From positions 33,369,362 to 33,433,361 of the forward strand of contig OY743170.1 of NCBI GenBank assembly GCA_963555705.1: DNA of 64,000 bases. The letters are read 5' to 3'. A model generated the notes under the pieces. The model ran no database searches. It was not told where the DNA came from and saw nothing but the letters and a program-made list of their open reading frames with translations. Below are positions 35,029-46,686 of the stretch, one piece after another; position 1 is the stretch's first letter, and every line of letters begins with the position of its first letter. The position numbers were made by a program, and so were the translations under genes. This DNA is from Ligustrum vulgare. Taxonomy: Eukaryota; Streptophyta; Magnoliopsida; Lamiales; Oleaceae.

Positions 35029-36492
35029 ATGCATAAAACTCGATCCACTAATCCTGAATATTTTTTATTTGATCCAGAAATTGAGCGAACTTTTCGACAG
35101 CGAAGAAGGGAAGCACTAGAACAAATGGCAGCTCATAACCTCAACAATAGGACACTTAAACAATTGGCCACTCCAGATGTCGCTCAACAGCCACTCTGTA
35201 TCACTTTTCCGACAGTGGAGGAGGGAAAAACTTTTGAACTCAAATCTAGACTCATTCACTTGTTGCCAACTTTTCGAGGACATGCTGGTGAAGACCCTTA
35301 CAGGCATCTCAAGGAATTCCACGTGGTTTGTGACAGTATGAGACCCACTGGTATTACCGAGGAACAAATTAAAATGAGGGCCTTTCCATTCTCGTTAAAG
35401 GATGCCGCTACTGATTGGCTATACTGTTTACCATCCGGATCAGTCACCACCTGGAATGACATGAAGAGGCTATTTTTGGAAAAATATTTTCCTGCATCTC
35501 GGGCTGGAACAATCCGGAAGGAAATTTGCGGGGTTCGTCAAAACAATGGTGAATCGCTGTATGAATATTAGGAGCGCTTCAAGAAGCTCATCTCGAGCTG
35601 CCCCCATCATCAAATCAGCGAACAACTACTGGTGCAATATTTCTACAAAGGACTGCTACCAATGGACAGAAGTATGATAGATGCCGCAAGTGGAGGTGCC
35701 TTAATGGACAAAACACCGGAACAGGCTCGGGCTTTGATTTCCAACATGGCTGAAAACACTCAGCAATTTAACCCAACCCGAGACATGCAAGTTCGCCGCG
35801 TGAACGAGGTAAGTAGTTCCAATATAGAAAGTCAACTGTTTGAACTAACAAATCTCGTTAAACAACTTACTGTAGGAAATGCACAACAAGTCAAAGCATG
35901 CGGGATATGTGCTAACTTCGGACATGCAACGGATGCGTGCCCGGTGCTCCAAGAGGAAAACAGTGAACAAGTGAACGCTGCTGGAGGCTTCCCATTTCAA
36001 AAACAACAATACAACCCGTACTCAAACACTTACAATCCTGGCTGGAGGGACCACCCGAACTTGAGCTATGGAAATAACAAACCTCCGGGTTTCGTCTCCA
36101 ACAAGCCTCAAGGGAATTTTCAACAACAAGGAAATTTCCATCCACAGGGACAATATCAGCAAAAGCCACAATCATCAGGTATGTCTCTCGAAGAAATGAT
36201 GAAAACTTTGGCCACTAACACTCTACAATTTCAACAGGATACCAAATCCAGCATTCAAAACCTGGAAAATCAAATGAGTCAAATGGCCACAGCTATCAAC
36301 AGACTGGAAGCACAAACAGGAGGAAAGTTGCCATCTCAACCCGAGGTGAATCCGAAGAATGTAAGTGCAATTGCTCTTCGAAGTGGAAAAGAAATTGAGG
36401 CGCCACAATCAAAGCCAATCGCGAGTGAAGAGGAGGAGGTTGAAGAAAAAGAAGTGAAAAGAAAAACAGCATTCCACAAAACTCTCAGGTAA
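35029..36492 (+). pseudogene. Athila-like gag with one nonsense codon
   Basis: Capsid/nucleocapsid precursor. ATG 35029 (MHKTRSTNPEYF). The Retrotrans_gag core has LLPTFRGHAGEDPYRHLKEF and DAATDWLYCLPSGSVTTWND (about residues 83-150). At 35569-35571 a TAG replaces the tryptophan expected in YEYWERFKK. The same frame is open afterwards to TAA 36490-36492. The zinc knuckle CGICANFGHATDAC (CX2CX4HX4C complete) is near 35900-35942, followed by YSNTYNPGWRDHPNLSYG and a Q-rich region. In relatives gag runs straight into pol. Here the pol frame is different and a switch is needed between about 36444 and 36490, so either programmed frameshifting or a mutation separates them. Confidence 0.92.
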
Positions 36493-36506
36493 AAACCGAA
36501 CCTATT

Positions 36507-39500
36507 GTGAATGCGAAACTAACTCCACCGCCTTTTCCGAGCAGGTTAGCGAAAGCGACTAAGGAAAGCAAGGAGAAGGAAATTCTGGAAATGTTCAGGA
36601 AAGTGGAAATCAACATTCCACTGTTGGATGCAATCAAGCAAGTGCCCCGATACGCGAAGTTCTTAAAGGAGCTGTGCACCAACAAACGGAAGTTGATGGG
36701 AAATGAAATGGTAAGAATGGGGGAAAATGTGTCAGGACTCTTCCAAAGGAAACTGCCCCCAAAATGCAAGGATCCAGGTATGTTCACTATACCATGCCAA
36801 ATAGGTAACACTAAGCTGGATCCTGCATTAATAGATTTAGGTGCATCTATAAATGTAATGCCTAGGTCTACATACAATGCATTAAAACTTGCTAATATGA
36901 CTGAAACAAATGTGATTGTTCAACTAGCCGACCGTTCAAATGCTTATCCAGATGGGGTAGTTGAAGATGTTTTAGTGCAAGTAGGGAACCTAGTATTTCC
37001 TGCAGACTTTTATGTCCTAGACATGAACGACGACCATTCCCCTAATTCCACCCCTGTTTTGCTAGGAAGACCCTTTTTGTGGACTTCTCAAACTACTATC
37101 GATGTTAGGAAGGGGGTATTAACTATGGAATTTGATGGGGAGGTGGTGCAATTTAACATTTATGATGCAATAAAACACCCGAATGATATTTATGCTGCAT
37201 ATTCTATTGACATAATTACCCCTACTGTGCAGAAAGTGTTTGAACTAAATTGCAGGGACGAACTAGAAACAGCTATTTCTGAATCATTGAGTCAAATTGA
37301 TGACGATGATGTGGGGATGAGCAGGGAACTGCAAAATGAAATCATTGCACTTAACTCGTTGAAACCCGTGCCGCACAGGTACACTATTAAATCAATCCAA
37401 TTGACAGATTATCCTAACAAATTGCTACCCTCTGTCTTGCAGGCACCCGTAGTGGAAATGAAAACCCTACCAGCCCATTTGAAGTATGCATTTCTTGGTG
37501 ATGGAGAAACACTCCCGGTAATCGTTTCATCCAACCTCACCAGAGTGGAAGAAGATAAGCTGGTTCGGGTTCTTCGGGAGCATAAAGAAGCAATTGGATG
37601 GACAATTGCAGATATCAAAGGAATCAGTCCATCGATCTGTATGCACCGGATATTACTTGAGGAAGGCGCTCAACCATCAAGGCAAGCTCAACGAAGACTC
37701 AATCCGGCAATGATGGACGTGGTGAAAAAGGAGATCTTAAAGCTGTTGGGAGCAGGAATGATTTACCCAATTTCAGACAGCAAATGGATCAGTCAAGTGC
37801 AAGTGGTGCCCAAGAAATCTGGAGTGACAGTGGTGGAAAACAAAGATGGCGAGCTTGTACCGACTAGGGTGCAAACCGGGTATCGAGTATGCATCGACTA
37901 TAGGAAGGTAAATGCCGACACTCGAAAAGACCATTTTCCCCTTCCCTTTATCGATCAAATGTTAGAAAAATTAGCGGGTCATTCCCATTATTGTTTCTTA
38001 GATGGTTTTTCTGGTTATTTTCAAATTGCCATAACACCCGAGGATCAAGAAAAAACCACATTTACTTGTCCATTTGGCACTTATGCATATAGGCGCATGC
38101 CTTTTGGTTTGTGTAATGCTCCTGCGACGTTTCAACGTTGTATGATGAGCATTTTTTCTGAATACATAGGAAAAATTATTGAAGTGTTCATGGACGACTT
38201 TAGTGTGTGGGGTGATTCATTTGATGCATGTCTAGATAATCTAACATTGATTTTAAAACGATGCATTGACACTAACTTGGTCTTAAACTTGGAAAAATGT
38301 CATTTTATGGTAGATCAAGGGATAGTGTTGGGTCATATAGTGTCCATAAAAGGAATAGAAGTCGATAAGGCTAAGGTAGACCTCATATCTGCATTACCTT
38401 ACCCCGCAAGTGTGCGGGATATACGATCTTTTCTTGGCCACGCAGGTTTTTATCGCAGGTTCATAAAAGACTTCTCAAAAATTGCATCCCCACTGTGCAA
38501 TTTGTTGCAAAACGACGTGCCATTTGAGTTCAATGATCTGTGCAAAGAGGCCTTTAACCAATTAAAGGAGCGGTTGACTACACCACCCATTATCCAACCA
38601 CCTAACTGGGATCTTCCATTCGAAATAATGTGCGATGCCAGTGACTATGCCGTGGGGGCGGTTTTAGGACAACGGGTCGGGAGAGCAGCCCATGTGATCT
38701 ACTATGCTTCTCGAACATTGAACCAGGCCCAATCAAACTATACCACTACTGAAAATGAACTTTTATCTGTGGTATTTGCTTTAGAAAAATTTCGATCATA
38801 TTTATTGGGTTCTAAAGTTATTATTTTTACAGATCATGCAGCTTTGAGGCACTTATTCGTGAAAAAGGATGCAAAACCGAGAATCATCCGATGGATACTC
38901 TTACTACAAGAATTTGACCTGGAAATAAAGGATAAAGCAGAATCGGAAAATGTAGTGGCTGACCATCTTAGCAGGGTAGTGAGAGCCGAGGACGACCTAC
39001 CCCTGCGTGAAGCTTTCCCTGACGAAAGCTTATTCGCGACTGAAGCGAACCTCCCATGGTATGCTGACTTAGTGAATTATATAACTTCTAAACTAATGCC
39101 AACCCATTTTTCGCAGGCAAAGAAGCATAAAATGAGGAGTGACGCCAAATACTACATTTGGGATGATCCATACTTGTGGAAGAGATGCCCCGATCAAATC
39201 ATTCGGAGGTGCGTGCCCGGATCAGAACACAAATCAATCCTTACCTTCTGCCATTCCTATGCATGTGGGGGCCACTTTGGACCAAGAAGGACCGCGCAAA
39301 AGGTATTGGATAGTGGTTTCTTTTGGCCTACCATATTCAAAGACGCTTACATATTCTGTAAGTCTTGCGACAATTGCCAAAGATCAGGTAATCTATCCCA
39401 ACGAGATCAAATGCCCCAAAATCCCATAATTGTATGTGAAATTTTTGATGTTTGGGGCATTGACTTCATGGGTCCCTTTCCCCCGTATTTTGGTTGCAAT

Positions 39501-40352
39501 TACATTTTGTTAGTTGTTGATTATGTTTCCAAATGGGTGGAAGCCAAAGCCACCCGTACTAATGACTCTAAGGTTGTTGCAGATTTTGTAAAGGCTAACA
39601 TTTTTAGCAGGTTTGGTATACCTCGGGCAATGATCAGTGACAGGGGAACACACTTTTGCAACCGCACCATTGAGGCACTACTAAAGAAATATGGAGTGTT
39701 GCACCGAGTATCCACCGCATATCACCCCCAAACCAGTGGGCAGGCAGAAATTTCAAACAGGGAGGTTAAGTCTATACTCGAGAAAACAGTTCGGCCAGAC
39801 CGCAAGGATTGGAGTATCAGACTGGAAGATGCATTATGGGCTTATAGAACCGCTTACAAGACGCCGATTGGTATGTCCCCATACCGATTGGTGTTTGGAA
39901 AACCGTGCCACCTACCTGTGGAACTCGAGCACAGAGCTTACTGGGCCATTAAGCAATGCAACATGGACTGGGGAGTAGCGGGAGATCATAGGAAGCTTCA
40001 ATTGCAAGAACTCGACGAGATCCGAAATGAAGCCTACGAGAATGCCATGATTTATAAAGATCGGACCAAAGCCTTCCATGATCAACGCATTTCTCGAAAA
40101 AGTTTTAGTGAGGGCCAGAAAGTTCTTTTGTTTCACTCTCGGCTCAAGCTTCATCCAGGTAAGCTTCGTTCTCGTTGGGTTGGACCTTTTGTCGTTATTA
40201 ATGTTTCTCCCCATGGTGCAGTCGAGATCAAAAGCTTGAAAACTGATAAAACGTTCAAGGTTAATGGACACCGCCTCAAGCCCTACTACGAGGGGTTCCA
40301 AACTGAGAACTTGGAGGTGATTGCACTGGAAAACGCCAACAACGGGCAATAG
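36507..40352 (+). CDS. Athila-like pol: protease, RT, RNase H, integrase (intact frame)
   Basis: About 1,281 residues with no internal stop. The frame is open from about 36444, so the GTG at 36507 is only a convenient left limit. Domains in order: conserved gag-pol linker PPPFPSRL (7-14); protease with [10 protein letters not shown] (about 110-119; DLG in place of DTG/DSG); RT with [20 protein letters not shown] (about 458) and catalytic FMDDFSVWG (about 560); RNase H with [13 protein letters not shown] (about 708), TENELL and [10 protein letters not shown]; integrase zinc finger [10 protein letters not shown]...CKSCDNCQ (about 915-960); and the catalytic triad D (about 983), D (about 1041) and E after exactly 35 residues (SGQAE). 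The C-terminal part keeps FHDQRI...[10 protein letters not shown]...[10 protein letters not shown]. All catalytic residues are present, so this pol could be active if expressed. Confidence 0.96.
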   Translation: MNAKLTPPPFPSRLAKATKESKEKEILEMFRKVEINIPLLDAIKQVPRYAKFLKELCTNKRKLMGNEMVRMGENVSGLFQRKLPPKCKDPGMFTIPCQIGNTKLDPALIDLGASINVMPRSTYNALKLANMTETNVIVQLADRSNAYPDGVVEDVLVQVGNLVFPADFYVLDMNDDHSPNSTPVLLGRPFLWTSQTTIDVRKGVLTMEFDGEVVQFNIYDAIKHPNDIYAAYSIDIITPTVQKVFELNCRDELETAISESLSQIDDDDVGMSRELQNEIIALNSLKPVPHRYTIKSIQLTDYPNKLLPSVLQAPVVEMKTLPAHLKYAFLGDGETLPVIVSSNLTRVEEDKLVRVLREHKEAIGWTIADIKGISPSICMHRILLEEGAQPSRQAQRRLNPAMMDVVKKEILKLLGAGMIYPISDSKWISQVQVVPKKSGVTVVENKDGELVPTRVQTGYRVCIDYRKVNADTRKDHFPLPFIDQMLEKLAGHSHYCFLDGFSGYFQIAITPEDQEKTTFTCPFGTYAYRRMPFGLCNAPATFQRCMMSIFSEYIGKIIEVFMDDFSVWGDSFDACLDNLTLILKRCIDTNLVLNLEKCHFMVDQGIVLGHIVSIKGIEVDKAKVDLISALPYPASVRDIRSFLGHAGFYRRFIKDFSKIASPLCNLLQNDVPFEFNDLCKEAFNQLKERLTTPPIIQPPNWDLPFEIMCDASDYAVGAVLGQRVGRAAHVIYYASRTLNQAQSNYTTTENELLSVVFALEKFRSYLLGSKVIIFTDHAALRHLFVKKDAKPRIIRWILLLQEFDLEIKDKAESENVVADHLSRVVRAEDDLPLREAFPDESLFATEANLPWYADLVNYITSKLMPTHFSQAKKHKMRSDAKYYIWDDPYLWKRCPDQIIRRCVPGSEHKSILTFCHSYACGGHFGPRRTAQKVLDSGFFWPTIFKDAYIFCKSCDNCQRSGNLSQRDQMPQNPIIVCEIFDVWGIDFMGPFPPYFGCNYILLVVDYVSKWVEAKATRTNDSKVVADFVKANIFSRFGIPRAMISDRGTHFCNRTIEALLKKYGVLHRVSTAYHPQTSGQAEISNREVKSILEKTVRPDRKDWSIRLEDALWAYRTAYKTPIGMSPYRLVFGKPCHLPVELEHRAYWAIKQCNMDWGVAGDHRKLQLQELDEIRNEAYENAMIYKDRTKAFHDQRISRKSFSEGQKVLLFHSRLKLHPGKLRSRWVGPFVVINVSPHGAVEIKSLKTDKTFKVNGHRLKPYYEGFQTENLEVIALENANNGQ

Positions 40353-40398
40353 TCTCGCACGGACTCAGTCGAGCCAACGACAGTAAACAAAGGCGCTG

Positions 40399-40416
40399 CT
40401 CGGGAGGCAACCCGAG
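40399..40416 (+). ncRNA. Conserved post-pol stem-loop, young element copy
   Basis: CTCGGG-AGGCAA-CCCGAG, 47 bp after the pol stop. It matches GTTGGG-AAGCAA-CCCAAC in the outer element at the same relative place, with two covarying pairs. Confidence 0.65.
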
Positions 40417-40568
40417 AGGGGAGTTTCTTTATCTCCTCGACTTTTTATTTTCGTATTTTCATTTTGGTTAATTTTAGTTTCTTTAGTCATTTCATTTTAA
40501 TAAAAAAATAAAATAAAATAAAAATAAAAAATAAAATAAAATAAAAATTGAAATTTCCAGTGGCCTAG

Positions 40569-40730
40569 TTACGGCCGTAATATAACCTTTTACGGCCGTA
40601 ACTCAATTTTCTCATTTTTATGCAGTGGCCTTATTACGGCCGTAACGAAATATTTACGGCCGTAATTGTCCCTTTGGATTTTTTTTCAGATTGTGACTTA
40701 CGGCCGTAAGTCATACTTTTACGGCCGTAA
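40569..40730. promoter_or_regulatory. Second paired palindrome array (6 x TTACGGCCGTAA), internal
   Basis: Perfect palindromes start at 40569, 40590, 40634, 40654, 40698 and 40719. Pair spacing is 21, 20 and 21 bp and pair-to-pair spacing 65 and 64 bp. The period and spacer text (ATGCAGT) match the U3 array, so the two are homologous. It lies between pol and the ORF3 leader and may act as a second, internal control region. Confidence 0.9.
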
Positions 40731-41698
40731 GTCTGTGTTTTTCAGAATTTTAAAAACGGGGACCGCGCGCATAACTCTCACTCTCCCCCTCTTCTTCGCC
40801 ATTCTCCCGTTTTTTTCTCTCACGCACTTTCTTTCCATTTCACACCTCATTTTCGTTCTTAAGGAAACCCAATTGCACTCATCCATCACTACCTTCCTTC
40901 CTCACAAGTTCCTCAAGGTATGATTTTTTTTCTTTTCCCTTTCTCTTTTTCTCTTCATGGCGTGGGTAGTGTGTTTTTATCCAATGGGTTCTCGACTTTT
41001 CCCTGTCCATTGAACGACTTTGCATTGTTTGAGATTGTGTTTTGTGATTTGGGGTTTAGTTATGATTGTTTTACCTACCATGGCATCATTTTTTGTTTGC
41101 ACTCCAAGTGTTTGATGTAATGCCTAGGAGGATTTCGAGTGTTTATTTGCCTCAAGTTGCGTCTCTAACCGCCCTATTATGCTAGTATGGGTGTATTGCC
41201 GTCATATAGGAGTATAATTGTAGGGAAGTGTGGTGCTTGGTCTTGATACTTTCATAGGGCATATTGCATAGTCCTCTTTCCCTTCTACATATCAATTTAT
41301 GATTCTTTTGGTTATGAGTTCCAACTTTTATCTTTGCATTGCCTAAGTTGTGACCCCGCATCGTCATTTTGGTTTGTCATATTGGATAGTGTCTCATGAA
41401 GTTGACAAATATAGCATGATCTTGCCCTTGATGTGTGCCATCTAACGAACACATGTTAGGTTCCTTGTTCTTATGCTATTTTCCGATGTGTGATATGGGA
41501 GTTTCTACAATTATTTATACACCTCTTCCCACGACTTGGTTCCTTCCATACCTTGCTTGTGTGTACATTATACAGGTCGTGTAAGCCTTGATTTTCAATT
41601 TAGGCCTTTACCATCACGCACTATTGGCTTGCGCACATTTGCTTTTCCATCCCTATCCATGCTTGACTAATCTTCTCGTTTCTTTCACAGGAATTTCT
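40731..41698 (+). promoter_or_regulatory. Putative leader exon and intron ahead of ORF3
   Basis: A CT-rich leader-like stretch (40765-40915) is followed by CTCAAG/GTATGA (donor at 40917-40918) and, about 770 bp on, by TTTCTTTCACAG (acceptor AG at 41689-41690) nine bases before the ORF3 ATG. This suggests ORF3 is expressed from its own transcript with a spliced leader. No TATA box seen here. Confidence 0.5.
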
Positions 41699-42782
41699 AT
41701 GGCTCCACCGACAAAGAAAGGAAAGCAAGTGGCAGGGGAATCCTCGGCTGTGCCCTGCCAGGAGAAGACCCAGTCTAAGCTATGCATAAAGGAGCGGCTA
41801 TTCCTCCCAGAAGACTTTCAGGAATGGAGGAGCGCTGACACCATCATTGCCCCGCGACGATTCTGGGCCCGCTTCGTCGAATTTGGATGGATCAAATTCG
41901 TGAGTGATCTACCGTTTGGGAACCCCCCCGCTGGTTTACAAATTCTACACCCAGTTCAACAAGGAAATTGGTGACGAGGGTTCCCTTGACTATCACCACA
42001 CTAGAGTTGTGGGAAAAAGAATCAAATTTGATAAGGATGTGGTGGAACACCACTTGGGATTAAATAGCACTGGGTCGGTCCCCATGTCATCTAATGCGGG
42101 TGTTTTCTTTCCGGGCCAAGAGGTGCTCCGTTGGGCTTTGAAGCCTGAACTCCATGACTCCCTGAATGTCATCCTTCTGCATTACAAGAATCGGGATCTA
42201 CAGCGGGACGCCTGGTACCTGCACCAGTGGGGGTCGGGGAGTCTCTTCCCATCCACTAGCCTCACTACAGTATCTGTTCGCTACCTCCGGGTCTACTACG
42301 CCATCACCATGGGTATCAAGTTTGACTTGGGGCAGCACATCTTTGATACGATTTCCACATACGCCAGCTTGATACCGCAGAAGCGAGGCATGCCATTCCC
42401 ATGTTTAATCACCGCCTTATGCCGGGCTCAAAGAGTTCCCGTTGCAGTAAGTGACGACACCTTGGGGCATGGGAATCGCCTCACGAAGGCGAGTTTGGAG
42501 AATGCTCGCAGGCAGATCATCGCGAAGCGAGGTCACGGAGATGATGAATCAGGGGACTCCGATGATTATCAGGGCGCCGAGGAGCCCGCAGCACGGGAAG
42601 CGCCACAACAGCCAAATGCTCCTACCCTTTTTGAGCTTCAGATGCTAGGCATGATGCAAGCCTTCCAAACCCAGCTGAATGCTATGCAAGAAGATCAGCA
42701 GCTTCTACTGGAGGAGCAGAGGGCCATTCGGGAACAGATTCGGCAATTGCAGAGAGCTCGAGACGATCATCCTCCACAATAG
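41699..42782 (+). pseudogene. Athila ORF3 (env-like / plant transposon protein domain), frameshifted
   Basis: A third ORF downstream of pol is typical of Athila and has been called env-like; database domains call it a putative plant transposon protein. ATG 41699 (MAPPTKKGKQVAGESS) opens frame one, which reads RLFLPEDFQEWRSADTII and FGWIKFVSDLPFGNPP. At the C7 run 41923-41929 the frame slips by one base. Reading continues from LVYKFYTQFNKEIGDEGSLD through VVGKRIKFDKDVVEHHLG, RDAWYLHQWGSGSLFPS and LPFPCLITALC-like text (MPFPCLITALC) to a charged, Q-rich coiled-coil tail, and stops at TAG 42780-42782. I see no signal peptide or membrane helix, so an envelope role is not supported here. Function is unknown. 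Confidence 0.85.
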
Positions 42783-44660
42783 ACCGAGGGAGTTCCTTCT
42801 TTTTTTTCCCTTTTATTGTTGTCCTTTTCAATGAGGACATTGAATTGTCTAAGTGGGGGGGGGATTGACTTGATTGTAAGCTTATCTAATTTATTTTCTC
42901 TCTGTAATCGAATCTTTAAATTTCATTTTGACCTTGTTATCTTCCTTTGCTACCTATCTATGCTACTTAGGTCCTTAACCATACTTTGATAGGAAGCAAC
43001 CCCACTTTTGGTGCAATTTTTTTTGAAAAATCATTGCATAATTGGATAAAAATTGAGCACATAGAGATCATCTCGTCCAAAACTTCACAAATAGGTTGGA
43101 AACGAAAAGTAAAATTGTCAAATATCTACAACCGAGCTAACCCAACCTACAATAGACAGATTACCCTTTCATATATAACCTTGGATGTCCCAATTATTAT
43201 ACCTTTGTGAGTAGTAATGGTTTGAATGCTTTTAACCGTTACCCTGGACCAATGGACGTAGATTGGAATGAAGATCAAGCAATGACCTATAACTCATAAT
43301 TGGATGGGAGAGACACATGAAAACCATAATTTGTGAGCTTTTGAACCTAAGAGCTGTTTTTAATATTTATGAGCTCATAATTCTTTGACGTGTGTCCTGC
43401 ATGGTTGGGTTATGCTTGGATGTGCTTTCTTGTGCATACCGTTGTAGCTTCTTGATTCAAGTGCAAATTATAGCAGAGGCAATAGGTTAAACCAAATTTA
43501 ACTTTCTAAAAGAGCCTACCTTGCTACATGGACCATTAGAAGCCCTTTTGAGCCTTAGCCTTTCTTTGATTTTTTTATGCCACACTACAAGCCACGAATA
43601 CCCCTTCTTTCGCATTATCTCTGTTTTGAACCCATAGAGAAGGGATTCGCAAGCTTTTGTTGATTGAGGATTGTGCTATGGTTTAAGTCTAAGAAGGTGA
43701 AATAGTTATCTTGTGTTGGGCGATGGTTGTGTAATGGAATGAATTCAGGGGATGGTGATTCTATCTTGTGTCACTTGGTGGCTGCGTAATGATTTGAAAA
43801 AAAAAAAAAAAAGTTGCAGTCTGTACTCGAAAAAAAAAAAAAAAATTGAAAGAGAAAAAGCAATGAAAAGGAAATTAGTCATGAAAATTAGTAGTTGAGG
43901 ATGTCAAACACTCAACTTTAAAAAAAAAAAAAGGAAAAGAAAAGAAGAGAAGAGATTCAAGTGTGAACAAAGTTGGGTAGCGGGAAACAATGAAGATCAT
44001 ATTAAGGGAGAATGGAGTAATGTTATTTTGAATTGACTTAGTTTGCGAAGTTCCTTCTCGACTTAGCCTAAATATATCCTTTTATCCTACCTGACCCGAA
44101 GCCCCGCTACAACCAAATAAAGACCTTTGCTTTGCACTTGTGTTATTGTTGGCTCCGGTTATGACAGTTAGGCAATCTGTGGTACTGACTTCTCCATGCA
44201 GAGAGCTGAGCGAAAATTCTAACCCTTATACACTTTGTGCGAAGAGAGAAATATCTTGTGAGGGTGTTAACTCCCATTACATTTACTTATGAGTGGTTTG
44301 AATTGCTTGGTCTAGGGTTGGTGCTATGAATGTGGTCGGGGGTACTGTGTTGACTGAATTCATGTCATGAACTGATTTCCACTTGAATTGGGCGAAATTA
44401 TTCTCCTCGTAGTCACTCATACATGGTTGGGATGTGAGCCAACACGAGAGGTGCAAGGAAATAAACCATATCGAGTCATGATTGGGATGGGAAATAAAAG
44501 GCATTGCATCTCTAGCACACACTAACACAATCCGATCATGCAATGGAACATTTTTGTTAAAGAAAAGTGGGTTGCAACCTCAAGTCTCTAAATTGTAATC
44601 TATTGTTTGAATCCTATTCTTTTCTTTGCAATTCTTTGTTCGAGGACGAACAATGGTTCA
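42783..44660 (+). other. Non-coding 3' region of the young element
   Basis: About 1.9 kb with no gene. It contains a PPT-like G9 run at 42851-42864 (AAGTGGGGGGGGGA), several poly-A tracts (43799-43933), and the Athila-conserved CTGACCCGAAGCCCCGCTAC motif near 44088. Confidence 0.8.
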
Positions 44661-44674
44661 AGTGTGGGGGGATT
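44661..44674 (+). other. Polypurine tract
   Basis: AGTGTGGGGGGATT directly before the 3' LTR, preceded by GAGGACGAACAATGGTTCA as in other Athila-like elements (compare GAGGACGAATAATAGTTATA before the outer LTR). Confidence 0.85.
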
Positions 44675-46111
44675 TGATAAGTGTGATATTTACGTTTATT
44701 TTATACACTTATATCCTTGAACAAGTCATAATGGGATTCTATCTAAGTATTATTAATGCATTTTATGTTTCATGTTGTATAGGATCCTAAAAGAGGAGAA
44801 AAGAAGAAAAAAGGACCAAAATGCACTGAAAACTGAAGTTTGGGACTTAGGTGCAAATATCTTTACGGCCGCAAGCAAATATCATCACGGCCGTAAGTGC
44901 AGGAGTGAAACAGACAAAATTAAGCAGAAAAGATGTTACGGCCGTAAGAAACATCTTTACGGCCGTAACCCTCAAAAGATAAAAATGCGCAGAAACTCAA
45001 TTACGGCCGTAAGACACATATTTACGGCCGTAACTCCAATTTGATGAAATATGCAGTAACTCAATTACGGCCGTAAAAGAATAGTTACGGCCGTAACTAT
45101 TTAAGTCAAAAAAATTTCCTTATTTCAATTCTTTCCATAATTTGGGATTTCTTGAGGCAGCTAGGGCATGAATTTGGGCTCTATAAAAGGAGCAATTCAG
45201 TACCAAAGAGAGAGAGGAGAATTATTTTGAGAGCCACCAATATCAAGGTTTGAAGAGAAGAAATTCTGGGCAAAATCAAGGTGAATCAAGACAATATTTT
45301 TGGAGAATTCTTCATGGCAATGCGAGGCTAGTCTTCTCAACCTAGTTCAAGGGGGACGTTGTGTTCATATTATTTTATTATTCATTCCTCAAACTCGTAA
45401 CGTAGTTCTTGTTTTTATGTTTCATTTATTGGATTTCTCATGAACATTAATTTCGTCAAGACAATGTATTAATTGATTAAGGCCTTGTATTTTAATTATT
45501 GTGTTGATGTTTGCTAATTTGGGTAATTGGATTCGTATTTGTTTTGTTATCCAAATCATAGTAGCAATTGGTAATTTTATATTTCCATATGAAAATCCAA
45601 TCTAGATTAATCAATTCGAGCATATGTAATTGATAATTTAGTTCACCTAATTCTTCTTGTTTTCACATAGTTAATGCATTAAATCTAGGGAGCTTATTCT
45701 AGGTTGTTCATTCACTCTAAATTGATTGGAGAACTAATTCTAATTGATTATTATTAAGGAAGAATTGGATTAATTAGAGCTTTTTGATTATTCCGGGTGA
45801 TAAATAAAACAAAGGAAATAGTACATGCGTTGCTTGGGGAATGACAATATTATGATAGGGCACAACCGAACCTGAGAACTAGGATTCTTTATTATTTGAT
45901 TTTTTATTCCAGCTATTTTACATCTTTATTTGATTATTTAGATTAATTGAAATTTTCAACTCAAAACCCCCCTTATAATTCTAATTGACATGGCATTAAA
46001 TTAGTTCCCGTTCCTTGTGGGATCGACCCTTGCTTCCGCTATCACATTTAAATTCGAGTTTTGGCGAGTAAGGAAATTTAATTAATTCTTGGTGCATCGC
46101 GACGCGCACCA
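44675..46111 (+). repeat. 3' LTR of the young Athila-like element
   Basis: 1,437 bp; same termini as the 5' LTR. I count about 11 substitutions and one single-base indel between the two. It includes the third palindrome array (44863-45096) and TATA box (45182-45188). Confidence 0.97.
44863..45096. promoter_or_regulatory. Paired palindrome array in the 3' LTR (8 copies)
   Basis: Base-for-base copy of the 5' LTR array, with the same two one-base variants, so those changes predate insertion. Confidence 0.9.
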
Positions 46112-46686
46112 GTCATCCAAATGAAAAAAATGGAATAAAATGCATGGTAAAAGCCTGTTTAATTGGGATTTCTAACACTGGATTGTGAGATTAGGAATGG
46201 ATTACTTTTGGTCTGCTGTGCATACTTGCCAAACCCTAACTGTCTTGTGTGGAAAAATGCAATAAATACATGTTTAAAAACCACATTAATAGAAAAGACT
46301 TCGGGAAATGAGAGAAAAACAGTAATGTTGTGATCATCTATACGAGTGCAAGGAAAATCAAAAGGAAATCATTGTTGACCACATGGGATTCAGATTTATT
46401 TCTACATGACTAGTCACACAATATCAAGTAAATTTTTATATGAGTTTGCATTTGATTTTTAGCTATTCACACACACACAATGAAGTTAAGCATCGGATGA
46501 ATGAAAATGATTTTGTTGTTGTTTATAATTCTCTTCTAAAATGAATTGTCAATTTGGATTGTTGAAGTGCATGGTAAATAAGCTAAATAACAAAACAAAA
46601 ACATTTGTTATTTGCATTTTCTTTTACTTTTATAGTTTAATTTTATTTTTGTTTGAGGACGAATAATAGTTATAGTTTGGGAGTGT

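Larger units (their letters stand above)
33431..46111 (+). mobile_element. Young full-length Athila-like Ty3/gypsy element, 12,681 bp
   Basis: It has two LTRs (1,436 and 1,437 bp) differing at about a dozen positions by eye, and a perfect 5-bp target duplication GTCAT (33426-33430 and 46112-46116). The PBS matches tRNA-Asp, and a PPT adjoins the 3' LTR. The coding order is gag, protease, RT, RNase H, integrase, then ORF3, as in Athila. Defects are one nonsense codon in gag, a gag-pol frame break and a one-base slip in ORF3. It inserted in the 3' non-coding region of an older Athila-like element. Confidence 0.96.

Noticed and set aside
41588..41698. In-frame extension upstream of the ORF3 ATG
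   Set aside because: It lies before a good splice acceptor and reads as intron; MAPPTKKGK at 41699 is the better start.
41699..42782. Functional viral envelope
   Set aside because: No signal peptide, membrane anchor or cleavage motif visible; only the position recalls env.
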